From positions 21,422 to 85,421 of the forward strand of contig DAOTYY010000112.1 in NCBI GenBank assembly GCA_034434695.1: DNA of 64,000 nucleotides. The letters run 5' to 3'. How positions within the stretch are numbered: the stretch's first letter is position 1; each line of letters opens with the position of its first letter. The translations under genes were made by a program, and so were the position numbers. This stretch comes from DYEC01 sp034434695. Lineage in GTDB: Bacteria; Chloroflexota; Anaerolineae; Anaerolineales; Anaerolineaceae. This document shows positions 33,016-42,970 of the stretch, one piece after another. The notes beneath the pieces are model-generated. The model searched no databases. It had not been told where the DNA came from and was given only the letters and a program-made list of their open reading frames with translations.

Positions 33016-35718
33016 ATGTCCGAATTTAAATTACCAAAAACCTACGATTTCAAATCCACTGAACAACGTCTTTACGAATGGTGGGAAAAGAGCGGCTTTT
33101 TCCGTCCATCCAATGATCCCAACAAGCCTAACTTCGACCCCAGCAAAAAACCTTTTGTCATATCCATCCCCCCTCCCAACGTCACCGGTGAGTTACATCT
33201 TGGTCATGCCATGTTTGTTGCAATGGAAGACCTGATGATCCGTTACCACCGCATGAAGGGTATGCCAACTCTCTGGGTGCCCGGGTCCGATCATGCCGGA
33301 ATCGCCACACAGCTCCAGGTGGAGCGTGCCCTGGCAAAGGAGGGTCTTACTCGTGAACAAATTGGACGCGAGGAATTTCTCAAGCGCGCCTGGCAGTGGA
33401 AAGAAAAATACGGTGGCATTATTTTTCAGCAGATTCGCCGACTGGGTGCATCTTGCGATTGGGAACGTACCCGATTCACGCTTGACGAGGGCCTTTCAAA
33501 AGCAGTGCGGGAAGCCTTCGTGCGTCTATACGAAAAGGGATTGATCTATCGCGGGCCGCGCATGATCAACTGGTCGCCGGGTCTGCGGACCGCTGTTTCT
33601 GACCTGGAAGTGGAATACAGTCAGGAACCAGGCATATTGTACTACTTCAAATATATGCTGGCAGACGGCTCCGGTGACTACATCCCCGTGGCAACTGTCC
33701 GCCCAGAAACCATCCTAGGCGACACGGCTGTCGCCATTCACCCCGAAGATGAGCGTTATCGCAAATATCTGGGACGCAAAGTAATCGTTCCCATCCTTGG
33801 ACGCCAGATTCCGGTTATCGCAGATGAATACGTTGACCGAGAGTTTGGCACCGGCGCGCTCAAAATCACTCCCGGACATGATCCCAATGATTACCGAATT
33901 GGGCAGGCACATGGGCTGGAGATTATCAGCGTCCTCGACGAGTATGCTCGGATCAACCAGAATGGTGGGCCCTACGCTGGTCTTGACCGTTTTGAGTGCC
34001 GCAAGAAAATCTGGGAGGATATGCGTGTTGCAGGTCTGGTCATCAAGGAAGAACCCTATATGCTCAACGTACCGCGTTCTCAAAGAGGCGGCGAAATTGT
34101 CGAGCCAATGCTCTCCACCCAATGGTTCGTGCGCATTAAGCCGCTGGCAGAAGCCGCTCTGGCTGCTGTTCGAGATGGACGTATTCGCATCATCCCGGAC
34201 CGTTTCACGAAGGTATACTACAACTGGCTGGAAAATATCCAGGACTGGTGCATCAGCCGCCAGTTATGGTGGGGACACCGCATCCCAGTCTGGTACTGTG
34301 ATGATTGTGGTGAGATGACCGTTATGCGCACCGATCCAACCCGCTGCCAGCACTGTGGCAGTCAGGCTATTCATCAGGACGAAGACGTTTTGGATACCTG
34401 GTTTTCTTCTGGTCTCTGGCCCTTCTCCACTTTGGGCTGGCCTGATGAAACCCCAGACCTGAAATACTTTTACCCAACCTCCGTGCTGGAAACCGGTTAT
34501 GACATTTTATTCTTCTGGGTGGCGCGTATGATTATGTCCGGGCTGGAATTTACCGGACAGGTGCCATTTCACACAGTTTATTTGCACGGCTTGATTCGCG
34601 ATGAGCATGGTCAGAAAATGAGCAAAACCAAAGGCAACGTGATTGATCCTTTGGAAGTGATGAACGAACTGGGTACCGATGCACTGCGTTTTACATTGCT
34701 GGTTGGTTCAACGCCGGGCAATGACATGAACCTGAGTATCAAGAAAGTTGAAGCCAACCGCAATTTTGCCAACAAAGTTTGGAACGCCGGACGATTCGTC
34801 ATTAGCGCCATCGAGCAGTCACCGCAAGAACCCCAAAGTAAACCACAGTGGACACTGGCAGATTCCTGGATTTGGGCAAAATTGCAGTCATTGATTCGTG
34901 ATGTCGAACGATTGTTTGGTAATTATCAGTATGGCGAAGCCGGGCGACAGATTTACGAATTCTTTTGGGGCGAATTTGCTGACTGGTACGTGGAGATTGC
35001 GAAGCTACAGCTCGCTGAAGGCGGTGACCGTGCTCACTATACCGCCTATACCCTTGTGCGCGTGCTGGATGCCTGTTTGCGCCTGTTGCATCCTTATACA
35101 CCCTATGTTACAGAAGAATTGTGGGGACACCTCAAGCGGGCGGCACAATCACGTTCGCATCGCTTCGCTCCCAAACATGGCTGGGAAGAAGCTCTAATCC
35201 TTGCCCGCTGGCCAGAAGCGAACCCGCCTGAGGGCTGGGAAGAACAAAAAATAGCCGATTTCACGCTTGTTCAGGACATCGTGCGTGCCATTCGGAATCT
35301 GCGTGCCGAGAAAAAGGTCGCACCCGGCAAGAAAATCCCCGCATGGATTGCCGCCGGCAACAAAGTGGATATCCTCAAGGCGCAACAAAAGACTATTCAG
35401 ACATTGGCACATCTGGATGCTAACGCCTTTCAACTCGAGAAAGTACTTTCTGAAAAACCACAAGAGGCGGCTACACTGGTTGTTGCCGGGGTTGAAATCT
35501 ACCTGCCCCTAGCAGGCATGGTGGATACCACGGCTGAACGCATCCGTTTGGAAAAAGAGCTTGAAGAAGTGCAACAGCAAATTTCCCGTCTAGAGCAATT
35601 GCTCAGCTCTCCCTTTGCGCAAAAAGCTCCCCCGGCAGTTGTGGAAAAAGAGCGCGACAAACTGATGATTTATCGTCAGAGTGCTGAAAGATTGGAAAGT
35701 CAAATTAAAAATTTGTAA
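33016..35718 (+). CDS. valS: Valyl-tRNA synthetase
   Basis: Class Ia synthetase, about 900 residues. HIGH-type motif PPPNVTGELHLGHAM, editing domain with VATVRPETILGDTAVAIHP, ValRS blocks DVLDTWFSSGLWPFSTLGWP and GYDILFFWVARMI, and KMSKS-type HGQKMSKTKGNVIDP. A C-terminal coiled coil (RIRLEKELEEVQQQISRLEQLL) is normal for ValRS. The ATG at 33016 has CTGGAGG upstream; the frame is open further upstream, but that part is the T-box leader. Regulated by the preceding T-box. Confidence 0.97.
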   Translation: MSEFKLPKTYDFKSTEQRLYEWWEKSGFFRPSNDPNKPNFDPSKKPFVISIPPPNVTGELHLGHAMFVAMEDLMIRYHRMKGMPTLWVPGSDHAGIATQLQVERALAKEGLTREQIGREEFLKRAWQWKEKYGGIIFQQIRRLGASCDWERTRFTLDEGLSKAVREAFVRLYEKGLIYRGPRMINWSPGLRTAVSDLEVEYSQEPGILYYFKYMLADGSGDYIPVATVRPETILGDTAVAIHPEDERYRKYLGRKVIVPILGRQIPVIADEYVDREFGTGALKITPGHDPNDYRIGQAHGLEIISVLDEYARINQNGGPYAGLDRFECRKKIWEDMRVAGLVIKEEPYMLNVPRSQRGGEIVEPMLSTQWFVRIKPLAEAALAAVRDGRIRIIPDRFTKVYYNWLENIQDWCISRQLWWGHRIPVWYCDDCGEMTVMRTDPTRCQHCGSQAIHQDEDVLDTWFSSGLWPFSTLGWPDETPDLKYFYPTSVLETGYDILFFWVARMIMSGLEFTGQVPFHTVYLHGLIRDEHGQKMSKTKGNVIDPLEVMNELGTDALRFTLLVGSTPGNDMNLSIKKVEANRNFANKVWNAGRFVISAIEQSPQEPQSKPQWTLADSWIWAKLQSLIRDVERLFGNYQYGEAGRQIYEFFWGEFADWYVEIAKLQLAEGGDRAHYTAYTLVRVLDACLRLLHPYTPYVTEELWGHLKRAAQSRSHRFAPKHGWEEALILARWPEANPPEGWEEQKIADFTLVQDIVRAIRNLRAEKKVAPGKKIPAWIAAGNKVDILKAQQKTIQTLAHLDANAFQLEKVLSEKPQEAATLVVAGVEIYLPLAGMVDTTAERIRLEKELEEVQQQISRLEQLLSSPFAQKAPPAVVEKERDKLMIYRQSAERLESQIKNL

Positions 35719-35742
35719 ATATTGCTGAACAGCCACATCGAA

Positions 35743-35782
35743 GGTCAGGGACTACGCGGCAAGAACCATACAGTCCCTGACC
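35743..35782. terminator. Hairpin between convergent valS and downstream gene
   Basis: GGTCAGGGACT (35743-35753) and AGTCCCTGACC (35772-35782), 11 bp perfect. No long T-run on either side; probably serves both convergent transcripts. Confidence 0.6.
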
Positions 35783-35799
35783 ATCTTGATTATGCTTGG

Positions 35800-37509
35800 T
35801 TAAAATCCCTTCAATCGTTGACGTTCCTTCTCAATGATTCTCCTCAGTATTGCTATCGAACATGCATAGGTTGAGTCCATTCCAAAATAGGATAACGTCC
35901 CTGCGCCGAGGTTCTTGCCCTTGCTGAGCGGTTTGTCAGAAGCATAGTGCAAAATTCCAATATCGAAGGGTACCCCATAAAGATTGACAATTTCATTAAC
36001 GGGATGCCGTTTGGGGCGATACATCTCATAAACCGCTGAAAGATAAGGTCCCGCTTCCATCTCAATATCGGTATATCCCTCGCGGTACATCACATCCATA
36101 ATCTCAGCATTCTGCAAAAACGTTCCAAGAACGCTAAGCGTTTTCTGGTTATCCAGCACCGTCCCATATACCAGATAGGGGGACACATCAGCACCAGAGA
36201 AAGCATTTTGAAAAATATAGGTGTTCATTGAATGTTCGTCTTGGACAACATTCGGGACCATTACATCCCCAATACGCCCGTTCATCGTGGCTGCTTTTCC
36301 CATAATATAAACTCCAAGAATCGGTCCAAAATGTTCCGCGACCTTCGCCAGGATGTTATAAGCAGCCAAACCAAGGGGATAGTCAATATTAAAGATTAGT
36401 GCATCGCTCTCACGCAGAAACTCAAAGTCATCCTGCGACAAACGAGGGTCAATCGTTTGCGGGTTCAAACAACAAAGATCAATCACTTGCGCCTCAATGT
36501 CGAGAGTATGAACACTCGCTATGCGCCTGATACCATGCGCCTGCTCATAGTCCCGTTGAGCAGCAATCAGATTCTGTCCTTCCGATGTCTGCTGGTATTT
36601 TTTAAGCACATAATACAAAAAATTGCTTGCGCTGGATGGTACCTGATTTCGCTCAATATCTTTCCATTCTTGAAGCAATTCACGGTCCTCACTATACTCC
36701 AGAAACCGAATCAATTTTTCTTTGTTTTGCAGTGCAAACCCTGTCAACAGATTAACCACACTATGGGTATTGCTGGAGATAAAGTATACCGGTCGTTCGG
36801 TCAGCTTCGGGTATTCACGTTCAATGTTATCCAGCCAAGCGCGCGTCGCACGCCAGTATTCGGTCAGCGATCCCTCAAGCAGCCGAATGCGTAAATCCAT
36901 TTTCTTACTGGCAATCAACATCAACCACTCTTGAAAATCTCTGCCCCAAACCGTTTGCAACCGTACAAGGTCTTCTACGGGCATTTCCAGATGCTCCGCA
37001 AGCGTCAAAAACTCTGCCGAACCCGCCTGATGATTTTCTTGTAACAATTGCGGCGGACATCGCTTCAGTAACCAGTGCAACTTATTCCACTCGATTTGAT
37101 AAGCGGTCAGTGAAGGTACCAGGTCATCAATGTCCGAGCGGCTGGCAATAAAACAAGCCAGCGTACCCCGTCCATCGAACAGAAAGCGCCGTCTTCGAGC
37201 ACGCGCTGGTGTTTCACGCCAACTTTCAACATCTGTAAAACCGTGCCGGGCAAAAACCTGCGTGCTTTGTCCCATAATGACCGACCGCACCTCATGCACA
37301 ATATCCGGCAAACGCAGCCACGTATATATCAGTGCAGAAATATCTGGTCGCTCGCTACGCGCTCCAGGATGCAACAAAGAGTTGGTGGCTGTATGCACCT
37401 CTTCCAGGGTGCGAATCTGTACATCCACCGTTGACCGCAATAAGGAATAGATGGTTCGCAAATACAGCTCAATTTCTTCCGAAGCAGTGGTTGGAACTTT
37501 TCTTTCCAT
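35800..37509 (-). CDS. Unrecognised protein with phosphorylase-like C-terminal region
   Basis: A 569-residue soluble protein I cannot name. The N-terminal 300 residues are helical and charged. The C-terminal 260 residues carry stretches reminiscent of the purine nucleoside phosphorylase/nucleosidase fold: YIMGKAATMNGRIGDVMVP, VQDEHSMNTYIFQNAFSG, YGTVLDNQKTLSVLG and IEMEAGPYLSAVYEMYRP (compare the conserved MExEAA of that fold). Near the end, YASDKPLSKGKNLGAGTLSYFG is compositionally conserved-looking. TGAGG precedes the ATG. The nearest neighbours (valS, a Ser/Thr kinase) give no functional hint. The fold suggestion is by eye only. Confidence 0.7.
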   Translation of the reverse strand: MERKVPTTASEEIELYLRTIYSLLRSTVDVQIRTLEEVHTATNSLLHPGARSERPDISALIYTWLRLPDIVHEVRSVIMGQSTQVFARHGFTDVESWRETPARARRRRFLFDGRGTLACFIASRSDIDDLVPSLTAYQIEWNKLHWLLKRCPPQLLQENHQAGSAEFLTLAEHLEMPVEDLVRLQTVWGRDFQEWLMLIASKKMDLRIRLLEGSLTEYWRATRAWLDNIEREYPKLTERPVYFISSNTHSVVNLLTGFALQNKEKLIRFLEYSEDRELLQEWKDIERNQVPSSASNFLYYVLKKYQQTSEGQNLIAAQRDYEQAHGIRRIASVHTLDIEAQVIDLCCLNPQTIDPRLSQDDFEFLRESDALIFNIDYPLGLAAYNILAKVAEHFGPILGVYIMGKAATMNGRIGDVMVPNVVQDEHSMNTYIFQNAFSGADVSPYLVYGTVLDNQKTLSVLGTFLQNAEIMDVMYREGYTDIEMEAGPYLSAVYEMYRPKRHPVNEIVNLYGVPFDIGILHYASDKPLSKGKNLGAGTLSYFGMDSTYACSIAILRRIIEKERQRLKGF

Positions 37510-37533
37510 TTACAAACCTCAACATTTTTTATG

Positions 37534-37542
37534 ATTGTAACA
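37534..37542 (-). promoter_or_regulatory. Extended -10 promoter of the 569-residue protein gene
   Basis: Minus strand TGTTACAAT (TGn-TACAAT), about 25 nt upstream of the ATG. Confidence 0.45.
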
Positions 37543-37604
37543 CGAGCAAGATGAAACAATTTATTTAGAAAAATCAGCGGTAGATAAACTTTTTGAAGCA
37601 GTCC

Positions 37605-37720
37605 TTGAATTGCAAGAGTGTTAAAAAACAAAAACTGCCTCGCATATCCAGGGGTAAAATGGCACATTTTTCATAATAGATGTGCGCCAAATATGACTTT
37701 TTCAACACCCTCGAATTGAA
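37605..37720. repeat. Nested imperfect palindrome (116 bp)
   Basis: Outer arms TTGAATTGCAAGAGTGTT (37605-37622) and AACACCCTCGAATTGAA (37704-37720) are roughly complementary with a small gap. An inner hairpin pairs TGGCACAT (37660-37667) with ATGTGCGCCA (37680-37689). It fills most of the 285-nt gap between divergent genes. It may be a mobile-element remnant or regulatory structure. Confidence 0.4.
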
Positions 37721-37744
37721 TGATTTTCTGGATATCTTGCAGTG

Positions 37745-37750
37745 TATAAT
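37745..37750 (+). promoter_or_regulatory. -10 box of Ser/Thr kinase gene
   Basis: TATAAT preceded directly by GTG, 44 nt before the kinase ATG. No good -35 box. Confidence 0.5.
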
Positions 37751-37794
37751 AGTTTTGTGCTGCGCTTATCGTTTTGACGATTTGGGAGCAGAAT

Positions 37795-40220
37795 ATGGCA
37801 AACTTAACAGGCAAAGACTTAGGGCGCTATCACGTCATTGAACAACTTGGCGAAGGTGGAATGGCTGCTGTCTATAAGGCTTTTGACACTCGCCTTGAGC
37901 GTTTTGTTGCCATCAAGGTCATCACCTTTGGCCAATATGACAAAGAAATGTTTCTCTTGCGCTTTGAACGGGAAGCAAAAGCCCTGGCGCGTCTTTCACA
38001 TCCAAATATTGTTAAGGTGCATGATTATGGCGAGGAGAATGGTCTGCCTTACCTGGTGATGGAATTTCTGCCGGGTGGAACGCTGAAATCGAAACTCGGC
38101 AAACCCATGCCCTGGACCGAAGCCATTAAGCTCATTTTACCGATTCGCAGGCGCTGGATTACGCTCATAACCTGAATATCGTCCATCGAGATGTGAAGCC
38201 AGCCAATATCTTGCTCAACGAATCCGGACAACCTATGCTCACCGATTTTGGTATTGCCAAAATCCTTGAGGCAGATAGTCAATTGCAATTGACAGGCGCC
38301 GGTGTTGGAATTGGCACACCGGAATACATGGCACCGGAACAGGGACAAGGGTTGCCGGTAGACCGCCGTGCAGACATCTACGCACTGGGGGTAGTATTTT
38401 ACGAACTGGTCACCGGACGCCGTCCTTTTCAGGCAGATACACCAATGGCAGTGGTCATCAAGCATATCACCGAGCCTCTGCCGCGTCCGACGACATTCGT
38501 TCCTGAACTGCCCACTGAAATAGAGAACATCATCTTTAAGGCGCTATCAAAGAAACCTGAGGATCGTTATCAGGACATGGCAACTTTTGCCAAAGCTCTG
38601 GAAAAAATGCTCTACCAGGCAAGGGTAGACACCGAGCAAATGACCATCAAGAAGGATAAGGTGAGCGAGGCATCTGTCACTCAAACCACACCCCAGCCAG
38701 TTTTTACGCCACCCCTTGTCCAACCACTATCGTCGTCACCTTCCCCTGCACCTGTACCTTCGGAGATCCCGCCTCCACCCGTGAAGACACCATCTTCTCC
38801 ACACATTATTCCAGAACATTACCCCGTTTCTCCTCCCCCTCCGCCAGCCTTCGTTCCTACACCTTCACAACCAGCCATGAAAGTCTCCCCTGAACCTCAG
38901 GAAGCAAAGGGAAAAAACCTCACAGTCTGGCTGGTGATTGGCGGTATCGTGGGAGGTATTGCGCTGATCGCCGCATTATGTATTGGCGCTGGTGCTTTGC
39001 TCCCTTTACTTTCGCCATCAACCACTGCGACAGCCCCAATTGGTGCAATAACCGCTCCTGCTAAAACCCAACCCGTCATCGCAACGCCAACTCGTCAGAC
39101 ATCTCCAACTCAGTTGAGCGAAGGACCTGTAGTTGCAAGTTATAATGAAACAAACAATGCCCTTAACGAGGATGTACCTGATCTTCGCTTTCTGGCAGAA
39201 GAGAGCTACTCTTATGAAGAACGCAATCAGGTTGGAACCAAGCTGACCTACACGGTAACACTCAAGGAAGACGAGCGGGCGCTTGTCAGTTACGGCTGGT
39301 GCGCAACTACTAGGGAAATTCTAGATAACAACCTGTCTGATATGCAGATCACCTTTGCAATAGATGACAGAGAGGTGGATCCATCTATAGTGTTTGGACA
39401 ATACAGCACGCAGGAATCAATGCAATGCCATACCCGCTATCTTCTGCTCAAAGACTGGCCAATAGGACAATATACCATCATCCAAAAGACCACCTTCGTT
39501 AAAGCAGTGAACGATGGCGAAACGGAGTTCCCTGCTGGGGTTATTACCACTGTGTATCGTGTCACTGTAAAGACTGCTCAGCAAATAGCAGATGAGTTAA
39601 AAGCCTGCAGAAATCAGATTATTTCCCCCAGTCTTGCAAAGCTAAACATGAAAACATACTACTGCGATACCTTTGAACGCGAACGGGCGGTGCCACTCGG
39701 CAAGGGAGAAGATGAATGGAATTACTATAAAAAGCGCATCGAAGACGGTAAGTTGATCTGGGATATGAAGGCTAAAAAAGGGTTCATCAACTATGATTTT
39801 ATAAATACCGATGCGCCATCCTTGGATCAATTTGGTTTCACCGCAAAATTCCGCCGCGCCAGTGGAACACAAAACGCACAATACGGCTTTGTCTTTCGGT
39901 ATAACGCTGATAAAGATGAATTTTATTTGTTTCAGGTAGATGATGTTCCCCAAACATATTCCGTTTATGTCCGGATAGATAACGACTGGATAACGCTAAA
40001 AAATAGTACAAAATCGTCCGCCATTCAGCCTGATCAATGGAATACCCTCAGCATGACCGCCAGACAGAAACGGTATACCTTCGAAATTAACGGTGTAACC
40101 GTTTATTCACTAGATGACAGCCGATTAAAGGGTGGTATTACTGCGTTGTTTGCCGGGATCAGCAACCCGGGTGAATCGGCTGTATTCGAGTTTGACGATG
40201 TTCTGCTTGTGGCGCCTTAA
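37795..40220 (+). pseudogene. PknB-type Ser/Thr kinase, frameshifted
   Basis: One gene split by a single-base loss. The first part has the glycine loop LGEGGMAAVYKAFD and catalytic lysine AIKVI. The frame then ends at 38175. In the +1 frame the kinase continues as QALDYAHNLNIVHRDVKPANILL, DFGIAKI and GTPEYMAPEQGQG. One missing base between 38145 and 38146 would restore everything. After the kinase come a Pro/Ser-rich linker, one membrane helix (WLVIGGIVGGIALIAALCIGAGALL) and an outer region ending in a laminin-G/DUF1080-like beta-sandwich (YGFVFRYNADKDEFYLFQVDD). GGGAG precedes the ATG. The loss may be a true mutation or a sequencing error. Confidence 0.85.
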
Positions 40221-40267
40221 GAATACATTCAAATTCTTCTTTATATTCTTGCAAGGAGGACTTTTCA

Positions 40268-41155
40268 ATGAAACGTGTAGGATATATTGGGCTGGGATTA
40301 ATGGGAAAACCGATGGCGAGAAACATTCTGAAAGCGGGTTTTCCTGTCGTGGTTCATAACCGCAGCCGAGCAGCGGTCGATGAATTGACAGCTTTAGGAG
40401 CAAAGCCGGCTTCCACACCTGCCGAGGTAGCCGCTCAGGTGGATGTTATATTTACAAACTTGCCTGATTCTCCAGATGTGGAAAAGGTGGCGCTTGGCGA
40501 AAACGGGATTATTGACGGCAGTCATGAGGGTTTGATTTTTGTAGACAATTCTACCATTAAGCCAGCCACTGCCCGTCATATCGCTGCTTGTCTGGCAAAA
40601 CGAGGGGTTCGCTTTCTGGATGCGCCGGTCAGCGGCGGCAAGATTGGTGCAGAACAAGGCACTTTGACGATCATGGTCGGTGGGTCTGCTGACGTTCTGG
40701 AAGAAGTGCGTCCAATATTGGAAGCCATTGGAAAAACCATTACCCACGTGGGTGATACTGGAGCTGGACAAATTGCCAAGGCAGCCAATCAGATCATGGT
40801 CGCTGCGCAAATGGTCGCCATGGGCGAGTTGCTCATATTTGCTCAAAAAGCTGGAGCGGACCCCCGCAAAGTTGTGGAAGCCATCCGTGGTGGTGCCGCT
40901 CAATGCTGGACGCTGGATGTCAAACCTCAGCGACTATTTGCTGGAAATCGAACAGCTCAATTTAAAGCCTTTATGCAGTCAAAAGACATGAGCATCATTA
41001 TGGAAACGGCTCAAGAATACGGGATACCACTGCCATCTGCCTCGCTCCACGCCCAATTATTCAAAGCAATGGTACAAACAGGTATGGGAGAGCTGGACAA
41101 CTCCGCCATTATTGGGATTATCGAGATGTTAGCTGGAGAACAATTGAAACTTTAA
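40268..41155 (+). CDS. Beta-hydroxyacid dehydrogenase (tartronate semialdehyde reductase-like)
   Basis: A 295-residue NAD(P)-dependent enzyme of the GarR/GlxR/3-hydroxyisobutyrate dehydrogenase family. Rossmann GYIGLGLMGKPMARNILKAG, then DNSTIKPATARHIA, the substrate motif FLDAPVSGGKIGAEQGTLTIMVGG, and the catalytic lysine in GAGQIAKAANQIMVA. AAGGAGG precedes the ATG. Substrate likely tartronate semialdehyde, but related acids are possible. It starts 47 nt after the kinase stop. Confidence 0.9.
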   Translation: MKRVGYIGLGLMGKPMARNILKAGFPVVVHNRSRAAVDELTALGAKPASTPAEVAAQVDVIFTNLPDSPDVEKVALGENGIIDGSHEGLIFVDNSTIKPATARHIAACLAKRGVRFLDAPVSGGKIGAEQGTLTIMVGGSADVLEEVRPILEAIGKTITHVGDTGAGQIAKAANQIMVAAQMVAMGELLIFAQKAGADPRKVVEAIRGGAAQCWTLDVKPQRLFAGNRTAQFKAFMQSKDMSIIMETAQEYGIPLPSASLHAQLFKAMVQTGMGELDNSAIIGIIEMLAGEQLKL

Positions 41156-41161
41156 AAGTTC

Positions 41162-42346
41162 TCATCCTGCAGACATGAGTATTGGTTCTGGATGAATGCT
41201 TACCTCTGCATCTGGTACCAGGTTCAGGATCACTTTCTCGATATCCTCAGTAATTGCATGAGCGTCATTTAGGTTTTGCTCGCCATCCAGCAAGACATGT
41301 GCGCTGACATACAATTTTGATCCATGATAGTGCACCTGTACATCGTGACAATCTTTGACATTTGATAGCGCTCGTACAGCGCCAGTAATTTGTTGAGCGA
41401 GATGATAGGACACTTCGGTTTCCAATGCCGGCTCAGGGTGCACGGTTACGTCCGAAGCCGGTAATGCTTCACAGATAGCTTTTTCAATTGCCTCTGTCAA
41501 GGCATGGGCTTCCTCCAAAGATTGTCTTCCTTCCAGCAATACATGCGTATCCACAAATAAATAAGGTCCAGAATAACGCAAACGGACGTTGTGGCAATCT
41601 ACAACGCCGGGAAGCGCCTCTACAACCTGCTTGACTTTTTCTGCCATTCCTTCCGGTGCTGTATCCAGTAATCCGTGGACTGTCCGCAGCCCAAGTCTTA
41701 CACTGACATAAATCACGATTATCGCCACTCCAAGAGCTGCCACTGCATCTGCCTTGGTTAGATATTCCAAACCGGGAACTTTTCCAGCGATCAATACACC
41801 AATCAGTCCAAGAATAACTACGGAAGAACTCCAAATGTCGGTTGAAAAATGAAGCGCATCTGCTTCTAAAGCCTGGCTGTTGTGTTTTCTCGCTGCACGG
41901 TAAAGCACACGCGAACGTGAGAAGTCAATAATAATGGACACCCCCATAACAATAAAAGCCCAGATAGAAGCCTCAACCACTACTTCCTTGAAAAACAATC
42001 GGTTGATAGCCTCATAAATGATCCAGATACAGGTCACCAGTAACAGCAGGGTCTCAAATAGGGCAGAAAGGTTTTCGATTTTGCCATGACCATAACGATG
42101 CTCCTCATCCGCTGGTTTACCTGAAAGACGCACCGCCAGAAACGTTACCAACGCTGCTACCAGGTCCAACCCCGAATGGGCAGCTTCAGCCAGAATACCC
42201 AAACTACCGGTCGCGATGCCAACAATGATCTTGAAACTTGTTAAACCCACCGCAGCAATCACAGAAGTCAAGGCTGCCCAGGTCTTTTCTCTTTCTGCAG
42301 ACAACCCAGTAGAGGAAGTGTCCATACTCAGCTCACAAAATATCAT
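41162..42346 (-). CDS. Cation diffusion facilitator with two C-terminal dimerisation domains
   Basis: A CDF-family metal/proton antiporter. Six membrane helices include the metal-site helices AEAAHSGLDLVAALVTF (HxxxD) and EADALHFSTDIWSSSVV (HxxxD), and a cytoplasmic DEEHRYGHGKIE. Instead of one ZT-dimer domain, the C-terminus has two in tandem: VVDCHNVRLRYSGPYLFVDTHVLL...VTVHPEP and VKDCHDVQVHYHGSKLYVSAHVLL...VSIHPEP. Metal specificity (Zn, Fe, Mn) is unknown. The ATG at 42325 is an alternative start. Confidence 0.92.
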   Translation of the reverse strand: MIFCELSMDTSSTGLSAEREKTWAALTSVIAAVGLTSFKIIVGIATGSLGILAEAAHSGLDLVAALVTFLAVRLSGKPADEEHRYGHGKIENLSALFETLLLLVTCIWIIYEAINRLFFKEVVVEASIWAFIVMGVSIIIDFSRSRVLYRAARKHNSQALEADALHFSTDIWSSSVVILGLIGVLIAGKVPGLEYLTKADAVAALGVAIIVIYVSVRLGLRTVHGLLDTAPEGMAEKVKQVVEALPGVVDCHNVRLRYSGPYLFVDTHVLLEGRQSLEEAHALTEAIEKAICEALPASDVTVHPEPALETEVSYHLAQQITGAVRALSNVKDCHDVQVHYHGSKLYVSAHVLLDGEQNLNDAHAITEDIEKVILNLVPDAEVSIHPEPILMSAG

Positions 42347-42475
42347 TTATTTGGTTCGTAATTTTATCCTAATCTATAAATATCACTAGGAAGATTATAA
42401 CTCCGATGAGGGTGTCATCCTTCCTCAATTAGAGCCGATTCGCATAGCAATTGCGCATTGTGTGGGAAGAAGTCA

Positions 42476-42970
42476 TTATTCGTTTATCCAACCCAACAGT
42501 TCCCTGACAATTGTTTCAACAGCTTTTTTAACTGGTACAGAAAGGGGCGTATCAAAAGCTGTTTGCGAGACCTGAATAGCCAGCAAAATTACACAGCAGC
42601 CAAGCTCGTGGATGAGAAACTTTGCCAATACATTTGGCGGAAGAGTATGGGTTGATCCACTCCAACCCTCCCCTTCCCACCACGACAGGCAAGCGATAGA
42701 GCCAGGTATTTCCCCCATATCAACAGCATCCACCATGATGACCAACTCAGGATGAAAACGGCGCAGGGTGGCAGTAAAATTTTCTGGAGCAAGCCCTGCA
42801 TCAATGATGAGAACCCGCGAGGATGCTGAAACGCGTTCCTGCAGTGCACGCGCTACACACACCCCTGCCGCATCATCGCCATTGAATTCGTTGCCGAGCC
42901 CGAGAATCGCCAGAAACGAGGATGATTGTGTGTCAGTTAGAGCCCGTCGTCTGTTCCGGGCATTCTTCAA
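42476..42970 (-). CDS. Hydrogenase maturation protease, HycI type
   Basis: Endopeptidase that removes the C-terminal extension of the [NiFe] hydrogenase large subunit after nickel insertion. Family motifs: LAILGLGNEFNGDDAAGVCVARAL with Glu/Asp metal ligands, VLIIDAGLAPENFTATLRRF, MVDAVDMGEIPG, STHTLPPNVLAKFL. No ATG lies near the expected N-terminus. I propose the TTG at 42970, which has AAGGAAG upstream and overlaps the ferredoxin-like gene by 38 nt. It is the last gene of the hydrogenase operon. Its target must be the large subunit at 44308-45489, which carries a matching tail. Confidence 0.88.
   Translation of the reverse strand: MKNARNRRRALTDTQSSSFLAILGLGNEFNGDDAAGVCVARALQERVSASSRVLIIDAGLAPENFTATLRRFHPELVIMVDAVDMGEIPGSIACLSWWEGEGWSGSTHTLPPNVLAKFLIHELGCCVILLAIQVSQTAFDTPLSVPVKKAVETIVRELLGWINE

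Noticed and set aside
38140..38195. Programmed frameshift in the kinase gene
   Set aside because: No slippery heptamer or downstream structure; a plain one-base loss explains it.
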